DNA of 64,000 bases from Siniperca chuatsi (taxonomy: Eukaryota > Chordata > Actinopteri > Centrarchiformes > Sinipercidae), in NCBI RefSeq assembly GCF_020085105.1, contig NC_058042.1:20218501-20282500 (forward strand). Reading direction: 5' to 3'. The notes under the pieces were generated by a model. That model had not been told where the DNA came from. It saw only the letters and a program-made list of their open reading frames with translations, and did no database searches. Positions 11,901 through 24,000 of the stretch are shown here, piece by piece; the first letter of the stretch is position 1, and every line of letters begins with the position of its first letter. The position numbers were made by a program, and so were the translations under genes.

Positions 11901-14020
11901 ACGTACCCATGTTAGTTTATTTCCCAGGATGCACCGCAGACTTTGGCTGGAAGTTCTGTAGTTTTCCTTCCTTCCACCCTGAAAGTTCAGCTATGTGTCC
12001 CCCACCTGCATGGTTCTTGAGATACTAAACCCTTTTTTTTAAATGTCCTAGAACCCCCAAAATATGAAGCAATTAGTTATAGCCTGCCCCTGCTTGGATA
12101 AAGTGTTGATATTAGAATAATGCCAAGATCTCAAATACTCTTATTATATACTTATTGTATACTGTCATTTGACTCCCAGTGAATTAAATAATAATAATAA
12201 ATTGAGGCAAATTAAAAACATTTTGAGACCTCCTGTTGTGGATGTCACTGGAACCTGTTTGAAAACTATAAAATAATTGTTAGGGTTTATTGTAAATTCC
12301 CTTTGTTAGAATAACTTTTGGGCTTTTATCAGCAGCCATATCTTTAACCATTTCATGTTACTGTGGAAACATGTAGCGTTTGGCATCCTTTAAGATAACG
12401 TAAATTTGAGCCCTCAGATGTAAATTCCTAATTGATAGTATATAGTATATTGATAGTTGTTTTGGTCTAAAATCTTTATACTTTAGAAATGGCATTAACT
12501 GCCATGTTCCAGTTTGCAAGTTTTTCACGGTTAAAGAATATACAATTGTCATCTAATATGGCTGACAAAACCCTCAAAGCTGATCACATTTACACTAAAT
12601 ATCAAAGTGAGAATGGATACAGAGCCATCTTGTGCACACACATACACAACCTCACACACAGTTGAAAGATGAGACAAAAAATAATTAAAATATCCTTTTT
12701 ATTTAAAACATCTATAAAAAGATTTTTATTTCAAGTAGTTATGCTTCATGAGCTTCAACAAAGCTAGCCCTCAATACATTCTCATAATGTCATGATGAAA
12801 CTTTGGTAATTGTAATTTACAGGGACATAACTTCTGTTGTGCACTCTTCTGCATCATCTAATGAGAATGAGACGCCAGCATCCAACAGGCTTGTATAATG
12901 CTCATGCAAATTACAGTTAAGTGAGTGACATGTTGGACAAACTGTTGTGCTGCATCCTTTACAACTGCTGAAATATGTTTTAGCGGTCATATTCATCACA
13001 GCTATAATTCTCTTGTATAACTGTAATATGTTCTTATGTGTGAATGTAAAATGTTGTAAAACTGCCTTTGAAGAGCTTCCGCCACCATATATAGTACATT
13101 TAACTTAATTAACCACAATATAGATACTGAAAGTAAAAATGACTTCACATATCAGAAGAGCATTCTCATTAGTTGGTGACTCAAATATACATTTCCTGAC
13201 ACACTAGAGCTATATAAAAGCAGCAAGAAAATCTGCACATTTTTTAGTAAGTAAAAAAGGTAAAAGATGATAATATACAGCTGAAAGTAAAAAAGTGAAT
13301 CTTAACAAAGCAGGCTGGTAGACCAGAGCATCAAAAACACTTAAAAGCATTTTATTTATGGCAATATTAACCATCATGCCATTAAAAGCAGTTTTACTGT
13401 CACCAGTTTTCCTTCTGAAGGAGACAGGAAGTCGTGTGCCTACACAAATCAGTCTGTCCCACTTCAATTGCAATTAATACTTATCGTGTAATGAAACATA
13501 ATCCTAATCTTACTATCAGCCCTTCTATACATGCTGTGTCTAAAAGCAGCTGCTCCTTAAGGGCTTAAATATTCCAGCAACTTAAATCTCTCATGTCCAA
13601 CACATCATTGATTCTTCATTTTCATTTAGACAAAAAGCAGCAAACTGGGTACAATGTATTATAAAGCTTATTCAGCACAGGGTTGGAGTTATATCACAAA
13701 GCAAAAATCACACCTGTGAAAATAGGTTGTAGAGACTACCGCAAGACTACGTTTTGGCACAAGCAGGTAAAGAAGCGGGAGCTAAAAATTGACAAGATTA
13801 TACTGCTAAGGAAAAGGTACACCAACAGACCAGAAAGATTTGAAATGTAGTGGAAAAAGATTAATCAGAACAATAAACAGAAGGCATAAGGCACTGTTTT
13901 AAATCTTGTGACGATGAAAACATTGGTACACAGTGTTAATCAGAGCAGCACAGTGTAAATGTTAGCTGTACATTGCCTGCCTAATGTTGACAGATGTGCT
14001 GATATGTTGTCCTGAAGATA
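11651..14020. other. QSER1 upstream region and PRRG4 3' UTR/flank
   Basis: This gap lies between the head of QSER1 and the tail of PRRG4, both on the minus strand. The left part is the QSER1 promoter. The right part, reading leftward from 14020, is probably PRRG4 3' UTR, with AATAAA on the minus strand at 13351-13356 and again near 12697. The open frames here are short, and none resembles a known protein or has convincing splice sites. Confidence 0.5.
13351..13356 (-). terminator. Candidate PRRG4 poly(A) signal
   Basis: AATAAA on the minus strand, about 665 bases beyond the PRRG4 stop codon. Further AATAAA-like hexamers lie farther left (about 12697), so which one is used is unknown. Confidence 0.3.
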
Positions 14021-15867
14021 CTACCGCCGAATACTTCCAGGTTGTGAGCTAAAACCAAAAATAAGAAAAGATGTTATAAAAAATATGCGTGAATTGCCTG
14101 TCTGTGACTGCGTTATGGATTGTGTTGTGTGTATGAGGAAAAACATGAAAAGTGAGTTATAACATATCCGCAAATACAAATGAATATGCAAATACCCAGG
14201 ATAGGGAGGAGGTGGAGCGTCATGCGGTCCACTTTTAGCAATTGCCTGCTCATAGGAAGGCAGCCCTGGGGGGTCGATTTCCTCCATAGGGGGCGGGGAT
14301 GCAGGTGGGAGCACAGGTTGTAAGGACACCTCATCTAACCGTCGCATTATTAGAGAAGCATTACTCCTCCCCGGTCGCACCCGGATGGAGCTGTGAGAGG
14401 ATTGTAGACATATTATATCATGTCATTTATATGTGACCGACTTAATCCCTAAATATTGAGATTAAGGTGAAAGTCAACTTTGTTCTTGTTATGCAACTGT
14501 GCACAACAAATTGCATTTGTGCTGTAGGTTCCCCAGCTCTACATGTACGGTACATGGTGTGACAAGAAGCAGTAACATATTGTTAGGACAGGTGTAGAGC
14601 TGAAACAATTAATCGATGGATTGATTAGTTGGCAGCTATTTTGATAACTGACTAATCACTTCAGTCAATTCTCAAGCAAAAATATTGAACACTCACTGGT
14701 TCCAGCTTCTCAAATGTCTTTGTCATCATGTATGATAGTAAACTGAATATCTTTGGGTTTTGTCAGACAAAACAAGCAAGTTGATGTCAACTTGGGCTTT
14801 GGAAAATTGTGACAGACATTTTCCACTATTTAATAGACAAAACGATGAATCAAGAAAAGTATCTGCAGGTGGTACTATAATGAGAATGTGCACGAATAAT
14901 GTAGCTGTCTGCAACAGTAGTAAAGACCCTCTCACTCACTTTGCACGGCTGAAGTTGTTCTTGCATTTGCTTTGACAGAAATACCAGACCAGGAGGCCAA
15001 AAATAACTATGGCTACTCCACCAGCAATCAGTCCCACCAAAAGAGATGTCACATCGACCCGTGAGCGGTGCTTGTCCTTATCTGTGGATCAACACAGACC
15101 ACAGTGAGTAACTGGACAGCATTGAGCGTGTATAGAATACGTTGGGTTGTAGACCAAAACAATCATTTTAAAAGCTGCTGTGCGCTGTTGAACAAGTAGT
15201 GAAACAGGTTTTGAAAGCACCAGCAACATAGTTGTCCTTGCAACAGGCAAGACACCAGTGTTCCTGAACAACACCTGTACACAACGTTGGTCATTATATT
15301 TGATAACATACATTTAAAATGATCTAAAGTAACAAATTGAGGTATTTCTCTCTCCCTCTCACCTGCAGTGTATTTATTCCAAAAAGCGTCCTGCAAAACA
15401 AAACATCATTAGTATGGTGAACTCTGCTGTAAGGCCTCCAACCTCTTTGTGCTCATGAAATGATCTCAGTGAGCAGCCCACTGAACAGCATCACTTAACT
15501 GTAGCCGGGATGTTTTCAAAGACCTCCCTTGCTTCCTCGTAATTGCAGACTTCTTCATAACACTCCCTTTCCAGATTTCCAGGAACGAAAATCTCAAAGT
15601 CAAATCGGTTGAACAGCAGATGGCGACCAAGGAACGAATTTGCGTCTCCCTCGTCTACAAACACTAGGAAGCGTGTCCAAACAGAGGAAATGATTAACAG
15701 GAGATCTCATAGATCTGGGTGTTTAAAGTGGATGAATATGTACTTCTTCAGTAAAATAGCTCACCTTCTTGGTCTTGTGATCCTTCATGTTTCGACAGTA
15801 ACCTCCTCATACAGGCCAGATCACCACATGACAAGAGTTGAAGGAGTATGAACAGATGAAACAACAT
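14021..15867 (-). CDS. prrg4: PRRG4, proline-rich Gla protein 4 (transmembrane Gla protein), complete, 6 exons
   Basis: Exons in transcript order: 15867-15765, 15654-15500, 15390-15363, 15081-14940, 14390-14196, 14048-14021, giving 216 aa (human 226). Residues 1 to about 18 are a hydrophobic signal peptide ([14 protein letters not shown]). A propeptide ending LLFNR precedes a Gla domain whose glutamates are expected to be gamma-carboxylated ([20 protein letters not shown], with the family's paired Cys). The aromatic stack DAFWNKYTA follows. One membrane segment spans about residues 107-129 ([20 protein letters not shown]), followed by a Cys/Lys-rich juxtamembrane stretch. The cytoplasmic tail has LPSY (186-189) and PPPPYPG (Tyr206), which are WW-domain ligand motifs in this family. 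The tail ends in GSIRR and lacks the longer human C-terminus. The family role is a vitamin K-dependent single-pass receptor-like protein; the symbol is supported by both sequence and its place beside QSER1. Confidence 0.94.
14598..14866. mobile_element. Interspersed repeat copy (family R1) in PRRG4 intron 4
   Basis: It begins AGCTGAAACAATTAATCGAT and includes TTGGGCTTTGGAAAATTGTG followed by an ACATTTTCCACTATTTAATAGAC-like block. The same ordered blocks recur at 29467-30231 and in part at 41161-41360, so this is one family of three divergent copies. The ends rich in ATTAATCGAT suggest a non-autonomous DNA element. No protein is encoded. Confidence 0.6.
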
Positions 15868-16400
15868 GGTCACGCGTGCACCTGCGCGCGGATAGCGGGT
15901 GGGGCATTAATTGGCAGTACAGCGGGCAGAGTAGCCTACCAAACAACGCACTCAGCTTCTTCAAACTATTATATGTACACTTTACTTGAACCAACCAGCA
16001 CCAGATAGCTATATTCTACATTAACTATGATGAAAAGTGGCACATAATGATGAGCAGAGTTCACCACCAACAAAATGAAACCTATCTTAAAAGAGCGGAA
16101 GGTAGCCTACGTGTCCCAGCCTCGACGTTGATAAAAAAATGAGTCAGGAAACGTTCAGTGATTGTCACACACAATAGCTGTGTTTGGCAACTTCCTTTGA
16201 AAAACTTTAACGCGGCTCATCCTTTATAGGCAAAATACAATAAAGTATAGCTGTGGTAGTCCCTGAAGAACCCAAGACATTTCCGGGAGGTTAACAAAGG
16301 TTTTGTTTACTCCCAACAGCTCTTCCTTAACTACCTGCGCAGACTCAACCAATCGATTACGTTTACCTGGATAATATGATGAGTTCTGTTAATGAAAGTG

Positions 16401-16416
16401 GACGCTAGAGGGCAGC
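16401..16416 (+). promoter_or_regulatory. CTCF-like motif upstream of PRRG4
   Basis: GACGCTAGAGGGCAGC matches the CTCF core from the SYAGRKGGCRS part onward (CTAGAGGGCAG), with a mismatch in the leading CCA. It lies about 0.5 kb upstream of the PRRG4 start codon. Confidence 0.3.
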
Positions 16417-17805
16417 TGAAACCACGAAAGTGATAGTGTTTTCAGAGAGTCACATCCAAGTATTAAATAGGATTACACATTCATCATCTGACTTCTGACT
16501 TTGAGTCAGACACCACAACTGTACTCCTCCCAACGTCAAATCAAACTCATACTTAAGCAACACTCACTGACTTGGTGGTGGTGATGCTGATGATATTAAG
16601 CTTATTTGATTGTTGCAATTAAAGACATTTTCTCTGAAAAAGAGCAGCAACTAAATATCTAAAATGTAAATTCCTTTGTCCTAAAAGGACAAAACAAACA
16701 CATTTTTATGAATAATTTTTACTACTGAAGGCTTTTTAACACACTGTCTCTCAAAAAATATATCTATGTATGTATTGTATGAGCTTAATGCTGTAGTGTT
16801 TACATGGTAGCTACTAATCAATAAACACATTTTAACGCTAACTATCATGCAATAGACGTAGTAGGTCCTTATACCTTTTTAATGTAGGTGTGACATAATT
16901 TTTCCATTTTAGACACTGACATCATGGTTTCGTGACTTATGTGTTTTCTCATGTAAGCTCTGGTAGAGCTTTACTGGGATTTAAAGGCCCATCTTACTTG
17001 AATGACTCTATAAAGGGACACATGCCATATTTTTAGCCTTTACAATCTTCACTTCTAATGGGTGGAGCAAATTACTTTTGTAACACAATGCTATCTTTTA
17101 GGATCTTTGCATCAGGACACATTTAAAAGCACTAAACCTCCTCTCTCAAGATCTCTCAGTAGCCCAGGAGCTGGTGACTACACCACTATGCACAGGCCTT
17201 GTATTGTGGGAAAAGGTTGTGTAATGGGCTCTGGAGTCATGTTGACAGAGAAGAGGCATCTGTGATAAAATACACTTAGTTTGACTTTTTCCACCACAAA
17301 GCATGGTGACTATAGCAACTTTAAAGACACCACAAACAGCAAAACATGCAGCAACACAGTGAAGATAAAGTTTCCCATTCTGCCTGGCAAACCATCCTCC
17401 ATAACAGTGTTTATGTTTCACACTCTCTATGTAAATACACATATCTGTCTCTGGGCCTCTTGGCCAGTGTTTATGTAAAGCAGAGATAGGATGCAATTGA
17501 ACATTATCTGGCTGACTTCTGGATGGTGCTAATTGAAGAACAGTGAGAGCCCCTCTCTTGTACTTGGCTACGTCTCTGGGTAATGTCAGAGTCTTAGATT
17601 TACCCAGAGGAATGTTGAAAAGGGGTGAAGAAAATGAGAAATTCTGGGCTTTATCTAGTGTATGATGGCAGATGATTTTGCCACCTTACACCACATACTG
17701 CCATATCAATGTTATAATGATTTGTCTCACTGCTGGGGAATGCATGTGGTTTTTCAACAGCTCACACAGAGTGGTGTTTGTGTTCAAACACAGTGGATTG
17801 TGACA

Positions 17806-18353
17806 AGTGGTGGAAGTAATTAGATCCTTACTTACTTAAGTAAAAAGTACCAATACCACAATGTAAAAATACTCTGTTACAAGTAAAAGTTCTACATTCA
17901 AAATCTTACTTTCTTAGTAAAAGTACAAAATATACTTAAAGTACCAAAAGTAAAAGTACTCATAATGCAGAAGGGGCCCATTTCAGAATAATGTTATATT
18001 ATATTATGGATTATAATTATTGATGCATTAATGTGTACATCACTTTAATGTTGCAGCTGGTAAATGTGGAGCTAATTTCAACTACTTTATATACTTCTGG
18101 GTAGTTTAATCTATAATAATAGATCATAATTTATTAGTTGATGTATATTTTGTATTAATAATCTAAATCTGCAATGTTACAAGTAACTACAGCTGACAAA
18201 TAAATGGAGTGGAGTAAAAAGTACAATATTTCCCTCTTAAATGTTGCGGAGTAGAAGTATAAAGTAGCATAAAATGGAAATACTCAAGTAAAGTACAAGT
18301 ACCTCAAAAAGTACAGTACTTGAGTAAATGTACTTAGTTATATTCTACCACTG
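17806..18353. mobile_element. Non-autonomous DNA element (family R2), copy 1
   Basis: The left end AGTGGTGGAAGTAATTAG and the reverse complement of the right end (CAGTGGTAGAATATAACTAAG-like) form imperfect terminal inverted repeats. The interior is rich in AAGTAAAAGTAC-type words, typical of a very common teleost repeat. It is directly followed by a second, interrupted copy. Confidence 0.7.
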
Positions 18354-18522
18354 CCAACACCACAAAGTGAAAATACTCTTTTTACAAGTAAAAGTCTTGA
18401 ATTCAAATCCTACTTAGTAAAAGTACAAAAGTTCCATCAGCAAAATGCAGTTAAAGTATCAAAAGTAAAAGTGCTCGTTGTGGAGAAAAAATGGCCCCTG
18501 ATTGACATAATATTATATATTA

Positions 18523-18600
18523 TCAGAATCAGAATCAGAAATACTTTATTGATCCCCGAGGGGAAACTCTTTTGTTACAGCTGCTCACTATCACGCCAAG
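18523..18600 (-). mobile_element. LINE-like 3' end fragment with (TTCTGA)n tail
   Basis: ATCAG/AATCAG units (18523-18540) followed by AATACTTTATTGATCCCCGA and GGGGAAACTC. I recognise this as the reverse complement of a widespread teleost LINE 3' end with a short hexamer tail. The inner boundary is not certain and no coding part remains. Confidence 0.5.
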
Positions 18601-18800
18601 TATAAATATAAAAATAACCAATAAAAATTACAATAATAGATTGTTAATACTGATGAATCAATGTGCGATGTGGACCTTTTTTATTGGATCATTATTATTA
18701 ATTATAATAATGACATAATGTGTAAGCAGCATTTTATTGTTGTAGCTAGTTGAGGTGCAGCTAGTTTTTACTGTTAATATACATTTAGGAAGTTTAGTCC

Positions 18801-19080
18801 TGTGGTTCCCAACCAAGGGGCCGGGCCCCTCCAACGAGACCCAAGATAAATCTGAGGGGTCGTGACATGATTATTGGGGTAGGAAAGAAGAAAAAAGAAA
18901 ACAGTTCTGCTGTTCTTTGGTGGTCAGTTATTTAAATGAAACTATCTGAGAAATTTAGAGGGGAAATCTTTGTTGGAACTGCTAACAACTCATAGACATC
19001 TGAAATTTGATGTGGGGCCCCAACTACACTCAGCTTTTTTTGTAAGAGGTCACAAGCCAAAAAGGTTGGGAACGACTGGA
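18801..19080. mobile_element. hAT-like non-autonomous element inside R2 copy 2
   Basis: TGTGGTTCCCAACC at the left and GGTTGGGAACGACTGG at the right are imperfect inverted repeats of about 14 bases, the terminal pattern (CAGTGGTTCCCAACC type) of a known vertebrate hAT-like group. The interior is non-coding. A clean 8-bp target duplication could not be identified. Confidence 0.6.
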
Positions 19081-20906
19081 TAAATGTTGAATAATGCATT
19101 TTATAAGCTTATAATATGTTATTTTTATGTAAATTCTTAATCTGAAAAGTAACTATAGCTAAAAAATAAATGTAGTGGAGTTAAAAAGTACAATATTTCC
19201 CTCTGACATGTAGCAGAGTAGAAGTATAAAGTAGCAGAAAATAGAAATACTCAAGTAATATACAAGTAACTCAAAATTGTAAGTACAATACTGGAGTAAA
19301 TGTACTTAGTTACTTTCCACTGCTGATAACCGGAGCTGCGTGTGCAAAAGGGACCAATTAAGCAGCTCAGCTTCCAAAAAGAATATCAACTCACTTGCTT
19401 TTCATCACTGAACCATGTAGAACTACCTCTATCTGACTGTGATAAGAAGGGGCCGTAATAAACCAACCACAGCACACAGTATTTACATCTGGGACATCTC
19501 ACATGACGGACCATCCACATAACAGTTACTTAAAGCCAGTGAGACAAATTAGTGATGAGAAGAGAGAGCGATCACGGTCAAGGATGAGAAAAGCAGCTGA
19601 GAAGCAACTGCTTGCAGAGGAAAGGATCGTATGCTGAGAGATGGAAACCAAGATGTAAGGCTTTCCAAACATTCTGTTAAGCCTTGGTCACATTAGTTCC
19701 TATCTGCTCTACACTCCACCTTGCAGGCGGTTGTGATGAGGTTATGCTCCTGAGAATGTGTTTTGTGATTTACACACACTGATAAGAGTCGGGGATGCTG
19801 CTCCCTGTGGACAACTGGACAGAAGTGAGCGGTGAGCCTCTGCAGACCTCTGGTATGATAGGAAAAAGAACATCAGCAATAAATGTGTACCTCTAATGCA
19901 CATTTAATCTGAGTATTTTAGTGGCAGGGCTGAAATGATCAGATTATGACTTCACTCGGTACAGAACGAGGAGTGGCACACCACAAAAAAAAAAAAAAAA
20001 AAACCCAGGCTGAGCTGTGGCTTATAGTCAAAGAAAGAGAAGCATGTATTGGGGGTCGGGGCGGATATTCAAACAGTGCAATGTCAGTAGTCTGCACTTT
20101 GTCAGTTTGTGCTGATTCCATCACAGCCCCAGAGGGAGAGAACTCCAACAGACCCCTTTTACACCTAATGCCTGGGCCATATATCATTGGAGTTAACATC
20201 CTAATGCTCTGGACGGGTGCCTGAGAACAGATTTCTGTGCGGGATAAACGGCACTTTACTTTCCATCAATGGGCAAAGGCAAGGTGAACTAAAAACAGAA
20301 ATTTAGAGGTCCTTGTTTTTTCCACTTTGACAGTGAGTCATGCTGACTACAGCTGAACAGTATCTATTAACCCGGTGGACAGTTTCAAAGTTGCGGTGGC
20401 AGTGAGTCAGCCTACGCCACAAGCTTTAAGTGTTGATGCTACAGTAATACAGCTCTGACCTCAGCAGACAGGGTCATCTTAAGTGCACATTACTATTGCC
20501 ACCTCTCATGTGTTCCCAGACAAATGACCCTCTCACTGCAGGCAATTTCTCACCTTGAGTCACAGCTCATCTAATACGGGCATTACTGTCCTTTAACTAA
20601 AACCAGATGTTGAGAGCCGCTAGAGGACGAGCCCCCATTACAGTCGCTGGATGGCTTTCTGAAAAGATAAGGCAACTAGTAGGGTAGTTGTCTGAAAAGA
20701 CTTATTATATACTGTATACAATATCCATTAATGGCACAAAAAGCATTTTTTGGCTGTTTGACAAACTCCAAAATTGCCTATCAAATTCAAGTTCCTTGTG
20801 TGTTATACAACTTGCAGAGTTTATGACATTATTTAACATCAAAATAACAAACAATATTTAATTATTTAACAAGAAAGAAGCAATCACATGTAATCTCCAC
20901 TGATCT

Positions 20907-20912
20907 TTTATT
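20907..20912 (-). terminator. EIF3M poly(A) signal
   Basis: AATAAA on the minus strand, 96 bases downstream of the EIF3M stop codon, the first such hexamer after the stop and at a typical distance. Confidence 0.65.
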
Positions 20913-21007
20913 GGAGGAATATAAAAACTGATCATTTCAGTCTGGGGATTTGGAAAGCAGAACAGAATAGAGGGTCAGGCAGTCTAGACAGTTGGGTTAA
21001 GGTGGAA

Positions 21008-24000
21008 TTAAGCAGAAGGTGACAGGGCTTGCAGACTGGTCTTGACAGACGCTAGGTTGGCCTTCCAGGAGTTGAGGCTGTCGTACAGCTGCTGCCACTG
21101 CTGCTTGCCAAAGGTTCGGTGTGTGCTGTGGCTGATTGAGTGGAAACAGAACGGCAAGAATGTTAAATTGACAAAAAAATAAATAAAAATGCAGGCCAAG
21201 GTCACGTCTCGTGTTCCTATTTCTGAGGAAATAAAATGCAGAGTTATAGTAAATGTAACGACGAAAAAAGAAAAGCCAAATGACATTGCCCTGTGTTAAG
21301 ACTTCAAATCACAGCCATATGGAGGCAGAATCGTGTCAGTTCTAAAATGTGTTCAAAATATTTCCTTGAAGGAAATTTATGAACAAGAATATTTTTTCTA
21401 CTTTCTACACAGGTGACATATTTCTCTGCAAACCAGAACCAAATAAACACATAGCATCCTTGACCTTGACTAGAGACACCAGACTGATTTATCCAGATTC
21501 AGGAATACAAACTAATCCATATACTAATTTAGTCAATCCTTGCAGCCTAATATTGACCTAGCATAAACAATTGCAGGAACAACGAAAACAGAGGGTTTCA
21601 GGGAAGACGAGAAAAAAGCCTCCTGAATATGCTCTCTTAACTTTCACTTTTGAATACCAGTGAGCCAACCAGAACTACAAAAAAGTCCTAACTTTCTAAA
21701 CATTTGATGCACAAGCACTGCAAAATAATAAGTGGAAATGTGTCAAAAATAATGATATGCATATGCTTAGTTCAGTACAGACTGCATTAGCGATGAACAA
21801 CACTGTTTACTCTCACCAACACTGCAGTGGTGGTGGCACGATTAGCATTAGGACTTTTATGATCCATAAAAAAAGATCCAGCTACATCAAGCCTAAATTT
21901 GCTATCACTGCCCCTCTAATACAGATCTTTACATGACTTAACCATGCTAAATTTCGACAGTTTGATGAAAGTGCTTACCTCACAACAACTTTTCGCTGTG
22001 TCTGGTCAATTTTGCAGTACACCATCTTGGTACGAACAGCTAGAAAGACAAAGCAGACAGGAAGGGAATAAAAGAGACAGGAAAAGCTCTGACAGAAAGC
22101 AATAAAAACACCACTGACATAAGAATGTTTTAAGAGAGAATGCACAAATGAAATTGGAGAGGAAGCTAATCCCAGTCACAAAACACTAAAAATGCTATTC
22201 TTGGTTCTATGCCATTTCTTCACTGTAGTTTGTAAAATTCTTATCATGTCCATTGATCACCACAGCACTTTTTTTCTTCTTAAACAAAAACAAAAAAATA
22301 AAAAAGGTACAAGAAGGCAAGTTAGGGGGGATGTGTGTCTGTCAGTGACCACTGTTTAATCACCCTTTCCCCCCATTAGTTGCTTGTGAGAAACTAACAG
22401 CATACTTAACAAGGGCAGACAACTAAGATTAATTTGAGATGAAGTGCTTGTACCGTCAATGACAAAAGCCTCAACGTCATCAGCTCCGATCTGCAGCTCC
22501 TGTTGCATGGTGTCAAAGGAGATCTCCTTGAATTCCACCGCCATGCCCATGAATGTCAGCAGACGCATCTTGGCCATGTTTTGCTCATGAGACAGGCCTG
22601 GAGAACAACATGCAGGGATCATTAAGCACAAAACAGTCACAGTCGATTACTCTTGACTCAGGGAGTTTCCCTCTGATAATTGTTTCTACATTTAGGAGCA
22701 TGCAGTCAGGGAATCTACTCATTAACACAAACACCACTCCACATTGTCTGTTTTGAGAGTCCATCCTACACATGCTTGTAATTACAGCTAAGCCTTTAGT
22801 AGTGAGAAAGAGACACACTGCTGACACACACACATTCCAGTACTGCGTCAACAGAGCACAGTACAATGGCGCAATATTTATAAGAGTTTGAAAAAAATCA
22901 TTATAAAATACTGAAACTGCAAATTATAAGATGCTGTGATACATTTTAGGAAAAGGTGGTACTGCGCAGAGGTATTTACACAGAAAAACATTACATTCAA
23001 ATCCCAAGCTTATTTTCCCTCTTAGAGATTGACATTTTTCCAAGTACCCCTCAACATCATAGCAACAGCATTGTGTTTAAGCTGTATAAATTATAATAAG
23101 GCAGTTCTTACAGTGGGAAAAGTTTGAAACTGTTGAATCACTAGTTCCTATAGACAAAGAAAATACTCTAACTACTTTACAGATAGTACACTCTTAAAGT
23201 GGCAGCATTATATCACAAAACAGTTTTCTGATAATAGCATTTTAAGTTATGATACACTTACATATGTCAGTACTGATTTTTATAAATATGGTAAGGAGCA
23301 GAGATAAATTTCATCACTGACCGACTACGTGTACAACTGTTTCTCATTTATTTACCTGTGTACTGCACTTTTAAACATCGACAGTATGTGTGTGTTAGCG
23401 TAGAATTGATGCAAGTAATATTTCAACTTATGGCTTCTTACCAAGGGAATCAATGAAGTCTTTGTTACTCTGGTAAAACTTTACGTATGCTGCTAGTTTT
23501 GCGCTCACGAAGATGGTTAATAGCTGAAAAGAGAGTCAGAAGAGGGAGAAATGCCATTACAAGACTCTAGAAATACAGTCGGATCATCTTTGTATTCATA
23601 CAGGCAGAAAGTTGTTATGATAAGCATGTCCAGAGTAAGGTTACGAGACAGATAAATGGAATGCACATCACACTGGCTCCAATGCAGACATTTTGTCCAT
23701 GATGAACATTGGCCTAAATTATTAATACCTTTAGAAATGCCAGTCTGTTGAACCATGAAAACTCTTTAACAAATGTAAACGGGTGTGCACACACACTATT
23801 AAAAATATTTCTTATTGTCTCAACAAGTTCAGCTGGTAATGTACAAACACTCCTGTTGCTCACCATTCAACCTTTTTAATGGGTCAGCAGTTAAATACTG
23901 GGTTATGCTTGCTTTAGCAGTCACTGACACTACATTTCAAAAATGCAAAACACAATGTAAAACACAGTCAAGACTTTCACATCAGTGTGCGTAAGAATTC

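Larger units (their letters stand above)
18354..19322. mobile_element. Family R2, copy 2, interrupted by two other repeats
   Basis: The left part (to about 18522) and the right part (from about 19081) repeat the order of blocks in copy 1, for example ACAAGTAAAAGT on the left, and AAAAAGTACAATATTTCCCT and AAGTACAATACTGGAG on the right. Between them lie a LINE-like 3' end (from 18523) and a hAT-like element (18801-19080), which explains why this copy is longer than copy 1. Confidence 0.6.
15868..20906. other. PRRG4 upstream to EIF3M 3' flank; no gene seen
   Basis: About 5 kb between the 5' end of PRRG4 and the 3' end of EIF3M. It holds a CTCF-like motif near 16401 and a large nested repeat block at 17806-19322. 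Human has CCDC73 in this position, but I found no spliced coiled-coil coding sequence on either strand. Apart from these items and a poly(A) run near 19984, I see nothing. Confidence 0.5.
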
